Source: Diadema setosum (lineage: Eukaryota; Echinodermata; Echinoidea; Diadematoida; Diadematidae). From it: 64,000 nucleotides of DNA. The stretch covers positions 33,924,385 to 33,988,384 of the forward strand of contig CM067075.1 of the NCBI GenBank assembly GCA_033980235.1, read 5' to 3'. The notes below the pieces were generated by a model. That model did not search any database and was not told the origin of the DNA. It was given only the letters and a program-made list of their open reading frames with translations. Below, piece by piece: positions 12,549 through 24,444 of the stretch; position 1 is the stretch's first letter; every line of letters starts with the position of its first letter. Position numbers and translations under genes: made by a program.

Positions 12549-13250
12549 CAGTGAAGCCCGGGGGACACTCGCAGGTGAAATTTGTGTTTCCATCGATGCA
12601 TGTGGCCCCATTAAGACAAGGTTCTGATTGGCAGAAGTCCACATCAACCTCACAGTGAAGACCTGTATAACCTGTCAGGCACCTACAAGAGTACTCGAAG
12701 CTTGACTCGGAGAGAGCATTGCATGTTCCTCCATTCTCGCAGATGACACCACTGCACGCCGTGATTTCCTCCTGGCAAAACTCTCCAGAAAACTTTGCAG
12801 CACAAGCGCAGAATGTCCCATTTCCTATCTCTGTGCAAGTGCCATTATTCAGGCAAGTGACGTTGGCGCAGAGGTCAACATCTTCTTCGCATCTGCTGCC
12901 CGAGAAGCCAAATGGACAGTTGCAGGTGTAGCTGTTGACGCCATCGATACATGACCCATGATTGAGACAGGGACTGGATTGGCATTCGTTTATATTCATG
13001 GAACAGTTCACGCCCCGATATCCTGGCGCACATTGGCATACGTAGCCCATCACTGCCTGCTGGGATTGGGAGCAGGTAGCGCCATTCTTGCAGGGATCCC
13101 CTGCACACAGATCCACCTCGATGCTGCAGTTCTTTCCACTAAAGCCAAACGGACAACTGCACTCGAAGTCTCCTAGGACACTTGCGCAGGGCGCATTATT
13201 CTCACAAGGTGTCGAGAGACAGTAGTCGATTTCGCTTTCACAGTTCACAC
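12549..13250 (-). CDS. Exon 35: six EGF modules on one exon; GC donor
   Basis: Residues 2123-2356, 702 nt, phase 1-1, holding EGF3-EGF8 (starts IDYC, VDLC, INEC, VDLC, ITAC, VDFC). EGF5 has NINEC plus a GVNSYTC stretch, the calcium-binding and Asn/Asp-hydroxylation style. The 3' border fits only if the donor is GCAAGTAC at 12548: the nearby GT (12544) breaks the phase into exon 36. So this intron appears to be GC-AG. A tRNA-core repeat lies within about 15 nt of that donor. Confidence 0.93.
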
Positions 13251-13732
13251 CTGGGGGAAGTTTCATAATTCAATGCAGGAATTACGGTGACCAATATAGA
13301 CTCTCCTAGGAACTATTCGTATTACGAATTTGGTATTTTTTAAAGAGCATCAGCTTCATGGTGTCTTTTCCTTTTGTTGTTGTTTTTTGTCTTGTCTGTG
13401 TATGAATGCTATTGAGGTTAGATATGCATCATTGCATCGTGGTCTCTTTGTTTATATGGTATAAAACCAAGACAAAGAAAATGTCTGATAAGAGTTCCCA
13501 GTAGAAATGTACCTTATATTGTGCTCTGACATTTAATGGTTAAACGGAAAGTTCATACCAAGCTAGTACACTGTAATAATATTATTTGATTCATTCATAA
13601 AAAGAGACCAAAAGACTTGGAATTGATGGAAAAAGAGAAGAATATAGAATGCTATGAAATTATGTTTTCAGTTAAGAACATAAACGAATATATATGAAGA
13701 AAACATAATCAAATCTAGGATTGTATACATAC

Positions 13733-13936
13733 CTTCATATCCTGTAACACAAGTGCACTGAAAGCCATCGACAAAGTCTGAACACGTTGCTCCATTGGCA
13801 CAAGGGTTTGACGAACACTCGTCAATATTTATCTGGCAGTTTTTGCCGGAGTAACCCGCCTGGCACGTGCAGCTGTAATCGATGCCTTCACTTATGCAGA
13901 AACCTCCATTTTGACAGGGTTCATAGTCACAGACAC
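13733..13936 (-). CDS. Exon 34: EGF modules 1-2
   Basis: Residues 2055-2122. EGF1 runs from VCDYEPCQNGGFC to GYSGKNC. EGF2 begins with the calcium-binding type INIDECSSNPC and its last Cys is supplied by exon 35. Phase 1-1. Confidence 0.93.
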
Positions 13937-14510
13937 CTGGATTTACGCATGAAAAATGTCCTCACTTTCTTTGTTTGACAAAAGTTTGAACTACCAATGC
14001 ATAAATAGTTTATAAGATACCTAACACTCAGCAATGATTTTGCTTTTTTTTTTCTGTGTCAATGTTATGTGTACCAGCCCATGATACACTCATAGCCACC
14101 ATAGCCAACATGCACCTATTTTAATCTGGGAGAATCAATGGTCAATTACCTTTTCCGGTCCCTCACAGTCCTGTTATATCCTTTTGATTTGATATCGTTT
14201 TTTTTCCTGTCGTTCAAGGTTTTAATAAATTTTATGTTTGCATGTCTGTGTCTGATTGTATTGGATACATAATGATTTTTTTTTTCAATGGATATGGAAT
14301 TAATAGATTAAAAAAATATTATTGTATAAGGTCAGAATAATGGAATCCCAGTGCACACCTCTCTGTAAAGACCAAGTAAATATTTCGATAATAGACATTC
14401 CAGGGCCTTGTTTTATGAAGAGTTAACATTGATTATATAGTTGATTTCAATTGTAAGTCAATGACATCTTTTGATGAAACGGGGCCCAGGATATTAATAA
14501 AGTTACTCAC

Positions 14511-14672
14511 TGATGCACTGAGTTGGACTGGTTGTTCCATTGTGACGTGTCGTTGTATTGTCGGGACATGGGATGCATTGTGTCCGTTGAGCCAAACTTT
14601 GGTAGCTTCCAACAGGGCAGGGAGAGCATGGGACAAATCCAGACTCAGAAAACTCCCCTGCCTTGCATGGCT
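14511..14672 (-). CDS. Exon 33: ephrin-receptor-like GCC2/GCC3 repeat 3
   Basis: Residues 2001-2054. CKAGEFSESG, CSPCPVGSYQSL, CIPCPDNTTT and SPTQCI. 162 nt, phase 1-1. The acceptor CATAAAG is followed at once by another AG, which would shift the frame; the frame fixes the choice. Confidence 0.91.
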
Positions 14673-15481
14673 CTTTATGACGTGTATAGAACACAAAGAA
14701 AGAAGGAGAAATCGAGGGAAGAAGAGTGGCACAAGGAAAAAAGAAAAATAAGTATAAAAAGTAAGTAATATCGATCTTTTTTTTGATGGGGTGTTGTCAT
14801 AAGCAGTCAAGAGAATCAAACAACATTTGCGATAAGGCCATTATACATATTGTAAAAGATAAATTGAGCTAAAATAATATGTTCTGAATATAGTGAGATG
14901 GTGGCAAGGCTTTTCATCGAAGATGCTAAATCATAGCGAGCAAAAAAAAAAAAAAAACAACACTTTCTCTGACGACTTCTTCCGAAATTGTTTTAAGACA
15001 TTTAAGAAGAAGAAGAAGAAGAGCCGCCTTTAAAGACAACGCGTATACATAGGCATTCCTGACCCCTGAAACACACCTGCTAATGATCAAATTGCAATTT
15101 AGAAGTTGGCATATCCTGTGGAGAGAACAACATTTTGTTTTTACATAGAAAGTGTATAGAATAAAAATGCAATAAACGACTTAATATCATAAACTTCGAT
15201 GCATGTGATACAAAATTAGATAGTCATTTTGTTTGGGTCGTGTTTGTCATGACAGCCTACAAAGTGCCCTTGATGATAATGACTTTCCACGCATAATGCA
15301 GAGCAAAAGCCCAATGATGGTAAACAGAAAAGACAGTGACAGTATATGTAATAATAATGATTTTGTTTTTAATATATCCCTCTACTGTAAAGCCATGTGG
15401 AATGATTGCCATCAAATAATGAAAATGATTTAAGCCTTACAATCATGTAGACGAATGCATTGTTACTGGGTGCTAACTCAC

Positions 15482-15643
15482 CGATGCATTGGTCTGAAGA
15501 ATTAGATCCTATTTGTCTTGTAGTCATTCCCTCAGGACACCGGTTACATTCAGTGCTATAGGAGGAGTTCTGGTAGGTTCCAATACCACATATGTAACAT
15601 GGCTCCAGGCCCGTCATGGAGGCAAATCCCGGCTTGCAGATAT
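15482..15643 (-). CDS. Exon 32: ephrin-receptor-like GCC2/GCC3 repeat 2
   Basis: Residues 1947-2000. CKPGFAS, CYICGIGTYQNSS, CNRCPEGMTT and SSDQCI. 162 nt, phase 1-1, six cysteines. Confidence 0.92.
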
Positions 15644-16189
15644 CTGTTATAAAAATAACACATTGATACGTCTTAAATGCACACTGCTTACGACTTTATT
15701 CAATTTTGAGTTTTTGTTTAGCTTTGGAATCAACTAAAGCTTTAAAATGAAGTAAACTTATCCAATAACCAGCACCAGCTTAATGCACGATTCATTAGGT
15801 TGACAAGAATCACAGTTGTCGTAAGTATTACATAGCTATAATGTTATACTACTATGTATTTATGTGTATTATTATCCGGTATTCATTAATATATTAGTTT
15901 TACATGCTGATGGATATACATTTAAATTTACACACAAATAGTACAACGTATGCACTCATGTGGACACATGTAAAGACATGTCTTTTCATATTTCATCTAA
16001 ACAATCTTCCCAAAAATAATCCACTTGACTCTGACACAAATAAAAAGGAGTTCCTAACCCAGGGACAAGAGTATTCAATGTAAAGAGAACATCCCAAGAC
16101 GTGAGGAAACTTCATTCGTGTTGATGCCGAAGACTTTCATCAGTTGGAAAGATCATACAATGAGAGATTCAGGATTCTACCAACCTTCA

Positions 16190-16423
16190 GTGATTGCTGG
16201 CTAGCATTATTAAAGCCTCAGCTGAACGCGTCCTCAACACAGGACACGATATTGGATGGAATGATGCCACAATACAAGCTTTTGAATGAGGTTTAGGAAA
16301 AGAGAAGTGAAAGATTCCATCTGGATCAAAAGTACCAAACCAGCACTCACTAGCGATTACCTATCACCAACCTTCGGTCCAATGATCAAGAAACAAGGAG
16401 GCAGTGTCATAGACACGGTGTAA
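16190..16423 (+). pseudogene. Penelope-like element fossil: GIY-YIG endonuclease C-terminal fragment
   Basis: Plus-strand translation gives TGHDIGWNDATIQAFE, then stops, then KDSIWIKSTKPALTSDYLSP and FGPMIKKQ before a stop at 16421. This pattern (GH-x-I-x-W, then K-x-S-I-W-I-K-x-x-x-P-x-L-x-x-D-x-G-x-x-LSP) is typical of the end of Penelope-like retroelement endonucleases. At least two stops and frame changes make it dead. Confidence 0.7.
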
Positions 16424-16430
16424 TCACTTG

Positions 16431-16462
16431 GCCTGAAGAAGACCACATGAGTGAATGAAAGC
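16431..16462 (+). ncRNA. Possible decayed hammerhead-like motif behind the Penelope-like fragment
   Basis: CCTGAAGAAGACCAC, a short insert, then GAAAGC. It is similar in layout to the CTGATGA-stem-GAAA core that Penelope-like repeats often carry. The stem is no longer paired, so activity is unlikely. Confidence 0.3.
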
Positions 16463-16659
16463 TAACCAGCAAATCACTACAGGTTGGTAGAAGACTGAAT
16501 CTCCCATTTTATTCGGATTTTGTACTTATTCCGTCTGAGGAAATGAGGTAAAGTGCGTGAGAACTTATTTGCCATGTCCACATGATTCGGCCTGTTTATG
16601 GTACCAGTGATATTTGATTAGAAATATCAATCATCAGTACAGGCGTTTAGCAAGATTGA

Positions 16660-16996
16660 TTAAAGGGATTGTACAGTTTTGGTTGTGTTGGTGATTCAAT
16701 TTTTTTTTACAAGAAAATTAGAAGTCACTTAAGAGATATTAGAGAGCATACAAGTCTAAGAGAGATTCAAAGTGCATTTGACTAAAAAAAAAATTGAAAA
16801 TAAAACATTTATCAGGACTTCTTTGTTTTTGGATATCACAGCCATTTCCAAACCAATATTCATCAAATAAACTTTGAATTTCTCCTTAATAGAATGATAG
16901 GCTCATGCTCTTTCATGTCTTATGAGAGGTTTTTCATTATCTCACAAAAAGTTGGAAACATGAAACCCCATTTCAACCAAAACTAGACATCTCTTG
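16660..16996. mobile_element. Palindromic MITE family A, copy 2
   Basis: Begins TTAAAGGGATTGTACAG and shows the family's inner arms (GGATATCACAGCC, AAACTTTGAATTTC). The right terminus is eroded (AAACTAGACATCTCTT). Confidence 0.75.
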
Positions 16997-17189
16997 AAAT
17001 AGATATGTCCACTTTCCCATGAATTCAGCAGGTTACCCTCACAAATTATTCCAATTGAATGACTGCACTGAACTTTAAGGCGAACGAATTCCACACCTGC
17101 ATGGCACGAGAGATTTTCAATCGCTTAATAACGCTTCTTAGTAGCAAACAACCTTCAAGCAGCAACAAAGACAACCAGTGAAATCTTAC

Positions 17190-17351
17190 CAATGCAATGG
17201 GTGATGTTTTTGGTGCCAAGTTCCAGAGTAAACTGACCATCTGGACACTGGTCACATGTGAACTGAGCAACTTTGCTCTGATAGGAGCCTATTTCACACT
17301 GCGTGCAATTCTTGGTTGTGTTGTCAAAGTGGAACCCAGACCCGCATGGAA
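17190..17351 (-). CDS. Exon 31: ephrin-receptor-like GCC2/GCC3 repeat 1
   Basis: Residues 1893-1946. PCGSGFHFD, CTQCEIGSYQ, CDQCPDGQFT and a closing Cys give the GCC2/GCC3 spacing. 162 nt, phase 1-1, the same length as the next two exons, so these three are a module set. Confidence 0.9.
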
Positions 17352-17980
17352 CTGTTACAAATATTTGAATATAAAAGATGAGTTTTACTTATATTTTGCG
17401 GATAGATACAGATCAAAATTTGTAATGAGTATTATATTATACAAAGATGCATCACTTAAAAAACCCACTTTAGACATCGCTGTTAGAAATGTCATTACAT
17501 ATAGATGCTAGCTTCTTTTCAACCCCTTCCAGGCATACGGAAATCATCAATAATTGTCTTTTTTAATTACTATGCATATTTATTTGATCATCGGCGGTCA
17601 GCACGTACTATATGAATTTATTCTTACATACGTTTTGTAAGTGTGAATCATTCAGTGGATAATAAAAACTTTTTATCATCCTCAAAGAGTAACTTAAGTT
17701 GCTGCCATCAGAATGGCAAATGATTATTTTATTAAAGCCTAACAGACGGGGTTTTCTACCCTGAGATAATTATGTAATGAGATTTTATGACATTTTTTTT
17801 TAGTATGACCACACTAACATTACAGTTCAAACGGTAATGGTTGATCACGGTAGTTTATCCCTGTGTTGCCTTCCCGTGAATTTAATGTCGTAATATTTCA
17901 CTGAAGGGAGGGGGATGACATTCCTCATGCTAGGAAGTTTATCATGAACTAGTGAGCACTACTCTGAATGCAATTCTTAC

Positions 17981-18237
17981 TGCAGTTGTAATCCTCGTTG
18001 TCCACCGTAAATCCAGGATCGCAGAGGAGCTCTGCAATTTCGAAATCAAACGAGTCTTCGTCCACTGTCAGTGAGACATTGATTTGCGAAGTGAAATTTG
18101 AAAAATTCAGAAGATCGTCTTCAAGACATTGATCGATGTGATCTATCAACTTTCCTTCCCCTTCATATGCAGAATCGAAGTTACTCAAACTGTCGTTTTG
18201 GCTGATTTCCATTGAGCATCCAAAGGAGATATAAAAC
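17981..18237 (-). CDS. Exon 30: acidic linker region
   Basis: Residues 1807-1892. Continues exon 29 as DYV-FYISFGC and is rich in Asp/Glu/Asn, with LIDHIDQCLEDDLLNFSNFT and ELLCDPGFTVDN. Three N-glycosylation sequons. The final CDPGF resembles the opening of a GCC2/GCC3 repeat. Phase 2 in, phase 1 out. Confidence 0.8.
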
Positions 18238-18511
18238 CTAGACAATAAAACCAGAGATGAAATATAAACTGATAGTGACGACAAAACATTTGTATGGTTG
18301 GGAACATCACACGTTTACACATCCACATACACACAGATCTGTTTTCACGAGAGTGGCAATGAAATGGAAATATATCTAGTCAAATTGAACACGCATGGGC
18401 AATATATTGAATCTCTGTCTATTTATCTTTTATTATGAATTGTGATGAAATTTATGAATTCAATTATTGCAAAAGTATTTATATGTTTCTATAGGAAATG
18501 AATAATTAAAT

Positions 18512-18549
18512 GAATGAATGAATGAATGAATGAATGAATGAATGAATGA
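18512..18549. repeat. (AATG)n microsatellite
   Basis: About nine GAAT/AATG units in the intron between exons 29 and 30. Confidence 0.93.
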
Positions 18550-18845
18550 ACTGAAATTTATCTACAAATGAAGTAAATTTTTATTTCATTTGTTCAAGAC
18601 CAGAGTAGAAAAAAATGAGATTTCATCTCGATGAATGTGACTCACTTACTTCAAATTGAATTATTTATTTTTGCTATCCCTGAAAAGTATACACTGTATA
18701 CATTCATTCCTTCATTATAATAATTGTTTTGCATGAAAACGTTTTGATCTGTATTCCTCACATCATATATTATTGTTAACTACATATTTCAATCATAATA
18801 TATACTTTGTAGATTTATTTCTTTAATAAAAACAAAAAAACTAAC

Positions 18846-19164
18846 ACATAGTCGGAGCTATCAATATCTGTCGTCCTCTTCCGTCGTTTCGTCTTCGACG
18901 GGCGAGAGCGACGGCGTCGTCCTGAGATCTCATCTGCGCTCCGCCGCTTGCGCCTGGCTCCTCCAACGAACGGGCCGCAAGTAACTTCTACATTTTCGAC
19001 TGCGCACCCCACGTCCGGTGTGCAGGTGTCTGAGTGGAAGAATGAGTCTTCAAGAAGCTGTAAGAACGCCTGGGCAATCTGTGTATTGGTCTCACTTGAC
19101 CCGCAGGAGCCGCTGAAGTACTGTAGCGAACTAGGAAGAGTAACTCGGTTTCCTCGTCTTGTCT
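18846..19164 (-). CDS. Exon 29: Cys-containing region with polybasic clusters
   Basis: Residues 1701-1806. The first part has four cysteines (SGSCGS, DTC, VGC, VTCG); then come GGARRKRRSADEISGRRRRS and KTKRRKR within about 35 residues. RRKRR-S and GRRRR-S look like convertase sites. I know no named domain for it; it sits where the region between the HYR/CCP part and the GCC repeats lies in SVEP1. Acceptor chosen at AATCAATAG because of its pyrimidine tract; an in-frame alternative (CCGAG) would shorten it by eight codons. Donor GTTAGT, phase 2 out. Confidence 0.78.
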
Positions 19165-19529
19165 CTATTGATTCGATAAGGGGAAGAGGTAGAACAAACA
19201 ATTATTTTTCAGCTTTTAATTTGTGTTTCACTCTATAGGCGTTTTAACTATTGCCATTGCATTACGCCATTTTTTTTATTGACTGTTTTATTTTGTATGT
19301 CGATATTGTTTCTTTTCATTTTGGGGTTTCAAGGTAAATATAATAATGTAGATACGGATATTAGAAATGAACGGTATTGAAACTGTTCTAAAATTTTCAG
19401 GGGCTACCAGTCGAAAGGTTAATTTGCATTGTTTAGAAAGCTTCAGGTGCCGTGGTGGATTCAATGAATTTTGTCATTTAAACTGCTGCAGTTGATATGG
19501 ATTTTATAAAAAAAATAATAATTGCCCCG

Positions 19530-19568
<39 letters not shown>
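19530..19568. repeat. (TA)n microsatellite
   Basis: TA run followed by a T tract, in the 834-bp intron upstream of exon 29. Confidence 0.95.
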
Positions 19569-19571
<3 letters not shown>

Positions 19572-19998
19572 TTTTTTTTTTTTACACAGAGCAAGCGTAT
19601 GTCTCGAGTATAGACATTTGGGAGGTTTTTTTTTTTTCTTTCCATGATTATAACAAAGTCCCGCCCGAAGTCCGTTTCTCGAAGTTTATTGACCAGCACG
19701 ATGGTTGTCACACGCTGAACATTTTTTGACATAATTATTCAAGTATTGTTTGGCACTCCAGCGTAACTCTTAGAACTCACTGCCAAGAAGTACAATGTGT
19801 TGTATTTCGAAGTGTCACGAGCGATTGACAACGTAGCCAACGTGCACCCTTGCAAGAGTTCCGTAAAACCAACGAGGACTACTTAATTTAAGTAGTGGGA
19901 CTGACCATTTTAGTACATTCAAAGTGTTAAGATTCTTTGTATGCTAGACTGATATCTTGTCAAGAATGAAAAGGTAATTTGTCATGAATTTCACTCAC

Positions 19999-20193
19999 GT
20001 GTGCAGTCAGGCACAGTAGAATGAGGCTGCCATACGCCTGAAGTTCCACACACGTACAGATCGGGGACTGACGGCGTAGTTTTGGCGATATCATACCTCT
20101 CTTGGCACAAAATGGAACAGAAAGTACCGTGTGTCCATCCGTCACAAGCCAATGCTCCATTGATTGGTGGATCAAGGGACATGCAGGGGACGG
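19999..20193 (-). CDS. Exon 28: sushi/CCP module 16
   Basis: Residues 1636-1700, phase 1-1, six cysteines. PINGALACDGW, GTFCSILCQERYDI and GVWQPHSTVPDC. The GY turn is replaced by ERYD. Last CCP before the polybasic region. Confidence 0.88.
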
Positions 20194-20885
20194 CTGATTG
20201 AAAAAAATATATATCGGTATCAACAAAGAGAATCCACAATTTATTCTTGATGGATTATTTCCAGAGTTCAGTTGTCTGTAGAGAACATGCAAAATACCTT
20301 GCATAATTTACAGCTACAGATTTATGGCGTCTAAGCAGCGAGCACACATTGGCAAATACACAGTACACACTTTGATTCGCATGTACACACACACACACAC
20401 ACATTTAAATTTTAAAAATCACAACCAAACTGATGCTTTTCTCTTACACACACACAAAACAACAATAACAAATGTTCTGCAATCCCTTTAAGTATAACAA
20501 AACAAAAAACAACAAAAAAAGTCATTTGAAATTGCATCAAAAATACACTCACATGAAGTAGGAACTGCGTTTCTGGACGGAATTTCTCGTATATATCTCC
20601 AGCGCAATGCGAATACGTTTCGTATTTGCGTGATCTGTTTTCGCTGATAAAAACTAACAAAAAACCGAGAGAATAAATATTGCATCAACTTCAGATTGAA
20701 GAGGTCTTCTTATAACACATTCCTACAATACGTCATGATCAGGCTATGATCAACCATATAATTCCTAACACATAAATTGCACAGCACATAAAAACACGCA
20801 AAGAAACAAATACACAAACCCACAATCAGCAAACTACCTGAAGTTAAATGATTCATTCAAAATAAATGCCAAAACTTCCACGTAC

Positions 20886-21131
20886 GTTGGACACTAATGG
20901 TGAAGGAGCACGTGGTTGCCTTCCCGTTGTCCGTGTTGGTGGCCTTGTACTCGACGAGGTGATCACCGTACGTGAAATTCCCCGTGTGGTTATCATACGC
21001 GCTGCTGATTGAAAGCTCGTCTCCCGTCACTTCTTCGAAAATTGGCGCGTCCCAAGAGACAGTAGTTGTCTGCTCACTGCTGAGGAGACTCTGATCCGGT
21101 GGACAGTACACCAGGACAGGTACCAGATCAT
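20886..21131 (-). CDS. Exon 27: HYR domain 7
   Basis: Residues 1554-1635, phase 1-1. VYCPPDQSLL, VSWDAPIFEE and HLVEYKATNTDNGKATTC with SFTISVQ. Tandem HYR-HYR arrangement, as in the SVEP1 core. Confidence 0.89.
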
Positions 21132-21344
21132 CTGCGAGGAAAAATATTGGTATTCTGATTTCTCGAAGGAATTTGAGTTTTATGAAATATCAAACTAGAT
21201 TAAGTCATTATTTCTATAAAAAAAAAGAATTGTTTAATTGTGGGGTGATGACATGGACAGCTTACGACTTACGACGCCTATCTAGATTACAAAAATCAAA
21301 ACGAAAAAGTTCGAATTCGTGAATGGTAAGTGCTCAAAACCCAC

Positions 21345-21593
21345 CTTGCACGTAAACATGAAACTGGCACGAGACGCTGTTGTTAGCATCGTCCGCAAAG
21401 GTGTAGATGCAGAGAGTGTCCCCAGTGAAGTTATACGGGGATGTCAAGTCAGGTGGTGACGTCAGCACCTCAAGATTGGTGTCAGCTGAATCAGTGGCAC
21501 TAGGAACGTCAAAGGCAACCTCCACTCCCCAGGATTCTGTCTGGATAGCCGTGATTGGGGCCGGACACGACGTCAAAGTTGGAGCCGTGAGGT
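21345..21593 (-). CDS. Exon 26: HYR domain 6
   Basis: Residues 1471-1553, phase 1-1. LTAPTLTSCPAP opens it and FADDANNSVSCQFHVYV closes it. The central DNSG is replaced by ATDSAD. Followed directly by another HYR with no CCP between. Confidence 0.88.
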
Positions 21594-22305
21594 CTTGGAA
21601 AAATGAGCAAGCAAAAATAAACGAGGATAAGTAAAACAAACATGCTTGTTTTCTTGTTAAATAAAAAAAAAAAGAACGGTAAGAAAACTATAAGCTTTCT
21701 AAATTAGGTTGAAATAGATATCTAAACACCATTATTGTGAACTGAAATTTGTTTCAATGATATTGAAGGCTGTACGAATATGAATCATTGTCATTATCAT
21801 TATACTTATTAACAATGTTATCATCATTATCATTTTCATTGTCATTACTGTGATTATAAGATATATTGTCAATGTTATTATATTGATTGGATAGCGTTTA
21901 ACTCTACAAAGAATAAAAATCTGAAATGTTTAAAGGGCTTGCAACCAAAAGGCGCTAAATCCATTGAAATATGATGGATTTACCACCTTTTGGAAGCAAG
22001 CTCTTAACCACTTTTGCAATGATAATAATTGCACCGCCAAAATCTTCCCAAGATGTTCAATTCAAAATCAGCAGTGGGTGGAATACTTTCAAGTCATTAC
22101 GCATTTGTTTTTGCATGTATGTGTATGTAGGAGTGTGCGTTCGCTTGTGTGTGTCTGAGCGTGTGTATGTGTGTGGGTGTTGACATGATCCCTTTGTACA
22201 ATGTACATTCTGAATGTAATCCATCATGCTTTCATGAAAACCTTCTGAGAAAGGTTTGGTGTATATTGGCAGAAAGCTGTGTAGAAAAAAAGGGTCATTA
22301 TTAAC

Positions 22306-22515
22306 CTCGGCATGCAATGTTGGATGAACTGTTGATGTAGCGGCTCCATTGACCATCATTTCCACAAACAGTTGGTCCTCCATCGCCTTCTAAAGTTCTT
22401 CCATTAGGACAGTAAGGGGTACATGAGGTTCCCACCTGAACCTGGGATGACCCCGCACACGTTGCTGGACTCACGCTGACGTACATCGGTAGCTCCAGTG
22501 GATCGCAACGGTACG
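22306..22515 (-). CDS. Exon 25: sushi/CCP module 15
   Basis: Residues 1401-1470, phase 1-1, six cysteines. GTSCTPYCPNGRTL and GQWSRYINSS. The GY turn is changed to NGR, and the tail before the last Cys is extended. Confidence 0.87.
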
Positions 22516-23347
22516 CTGCTCGTTAGAAATTGAACAGATTAAAAATCAAGCCGGGAACAATAGAAAGATGGCATAAGTACAAAAATCAATACCATCAGAT
22601 CTGACCGTCACCTAGCTTCTTTCATGAACCTCAATACATTGGCTAACTTTTGACAAATCCTTTCCATTGGATATTCTCATTGCAATTGAATCTATGACAC
22701 AAAGCTTCCACCTAGATGTGCCTGGTAATCACAGAGTAATGTCTAAATAAAAAAAAATAAAGCATATTTATTAAATGTTTATTGTTGAAGGAGAAAGTTA
22801 TGCTTTAGATGTTTTGTGTTCTGTTCAAGATTTGTCCTTTAACACCTGTAACCCGTCAAGAGAATGTTGGTGCACTAAAATAAAAGGAATGTACAGGCAA
22901 TAACATGCAAGGTATATGGTGCCCTTACCTTCTCACTGAGTACATGAACGCATTCTGGATATTAGTAAAATCTTCACAAAGAATTTACTATAGTTTATGG
23001 ATTTGGAATAGACTATGGTAATGTTGCGTGTAGTAGTTTTATCTATTAAATAGGGTGCTTATGAAAGATGTGCTTTCATGGCAGAATGCTGACGTAGATA
23101 TTAAGTTAATTAATATTAATATCAAAAGATCATTGCATCATAATAGGACCCTCGCAACACTTCAAGTGTTAAATTACTACCGACACACTATCTAATTATC
23201 TTTATATGATGCCAATAGAGGAATGCGTACAATTCAACCATCAGTAATACATTTGATGTATGTCTTGCCTTCATTTGATAGTTTTTAAAAAGGTTCTTCT
23301 GAATCGATCATTTCTAATTTTATTTAGATAAAATAACTCGTGCAAAC

Positions 23348-23536
23348 CTTCACAAATTGGAGCTTCAGTCTCTGCCCAGTACATCCTGGTTCCGTCAAAC
23401 TCACAGGTGATATTACTGGATCCTGTCAGGTGATAGCCAGAAGCACAGGTCACATGACATGTGGATCCCCAGTGAGTGTCACATGATCCGTCGAAGGAGC
23501 CTCGTGCAGGTAGCAAATATGAGGAGCATCTCCGTA
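23348..23536 (-). CDS. Exon 24: sushi/CCP module 14
   Basis: Residues 1338-1400, phase 1-1, six cysteines. WGSTCHVTCASGYHL and YWAETEAPIC. NIT sequon. Donor GTTTGC, acceptor TGTATTAG. Confidence 0.89.
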
Positions 23537-24444
23537 CTAATACAAAAGGAAGGACAGGAAAATCAGCATTTTCACATTACGTGTATACAGAACACACGAA
23601 CATCATTCAGCCATTAGGCGTGTTAGGCATCTGTTGCTTCATTGCTACGAGTCCTAACACTCTTTTATTATGTTGTAACAAATTATGACATTGTTGTTGT
23701 TTTATGGACACTGGATTTTCTAAGAATTGATAAGACAAACAACTTAAACGCACCATCATCATCGATGCAAATCATCGATCGCAACTGTAGACATAAGTAA
23801 CGGATTGTATACACTGTGATAATGGTGCGACAATGAGAAGTCCAGCCTACAGCGTATTTCTCTCACAGCGAAATCCTCGGATCAGCCGATTTTTCTGTTG
23901 TTACATCGAAATTCCTTTACAACCAGACAGTAATTCATATAATATTTACAGATAATAAATGCAGTGCATTATACAATAATGAGTACTTGCACTGGAATCT
24001 ATAACTGAGTATACTTAATTCGTCACCATCAATATTGTTATTTGTAGTCTTCTATGTATGATCGCCATCACTAACGGCACTTTTATCCTCATCATCACTG
24101 TCGACATTACGCATATTTTGTTTTCTCTCGCAAAAAAGTAGGGTGAAGTTTCATCACTGCCCATCACAAGCCCTGAATTATGTACCCCGAGTTGTCTATG
24201 CACTTTGTAATTGCAGTTATGGTGCATTTATTGTGAACCTCTTTCGACTGAATTTCTGGACATCAGTATTTTTCTCCTCCCTGGTTGCCATTTGTTTTGT
24301 TTTGACGCTTTTTGTAGCAATGAATTCTTCTTATCTTATTAACGGTTTTGTATTTTGTCCCCAGCTGAAGGGTGACAATTAGACAGAGAAAAAGTCACAA
24401 TTGTCTTACCAGACCACAAGGGTCTCAACATAGGACTGTCTTAC

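Larger units (their letters stand above)
13251..15481. other. Introns between exons 32 and 35: no recognised elements
   Basis: Introns 13251-13732, 13937-14510 and 14673-15481 are AT-rich with short A and T runs and a (GAA)n patch at 15008-15021. No additional exon or transposon end was seen. Confidence 0.55.
17352..24444. other. Introns without recognised elements, middle-left part
   Basis: Introns 17352-17980, 20194-20885, 21132-21344, 21594-22305, 22516-23347 and 23537-24444 show no transposon ends or extra exons. A GT-rich stretch sits at 22110-22175 and ATC/ATT-rich simple sequence at 21780-21880. Confidence 0.55.
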
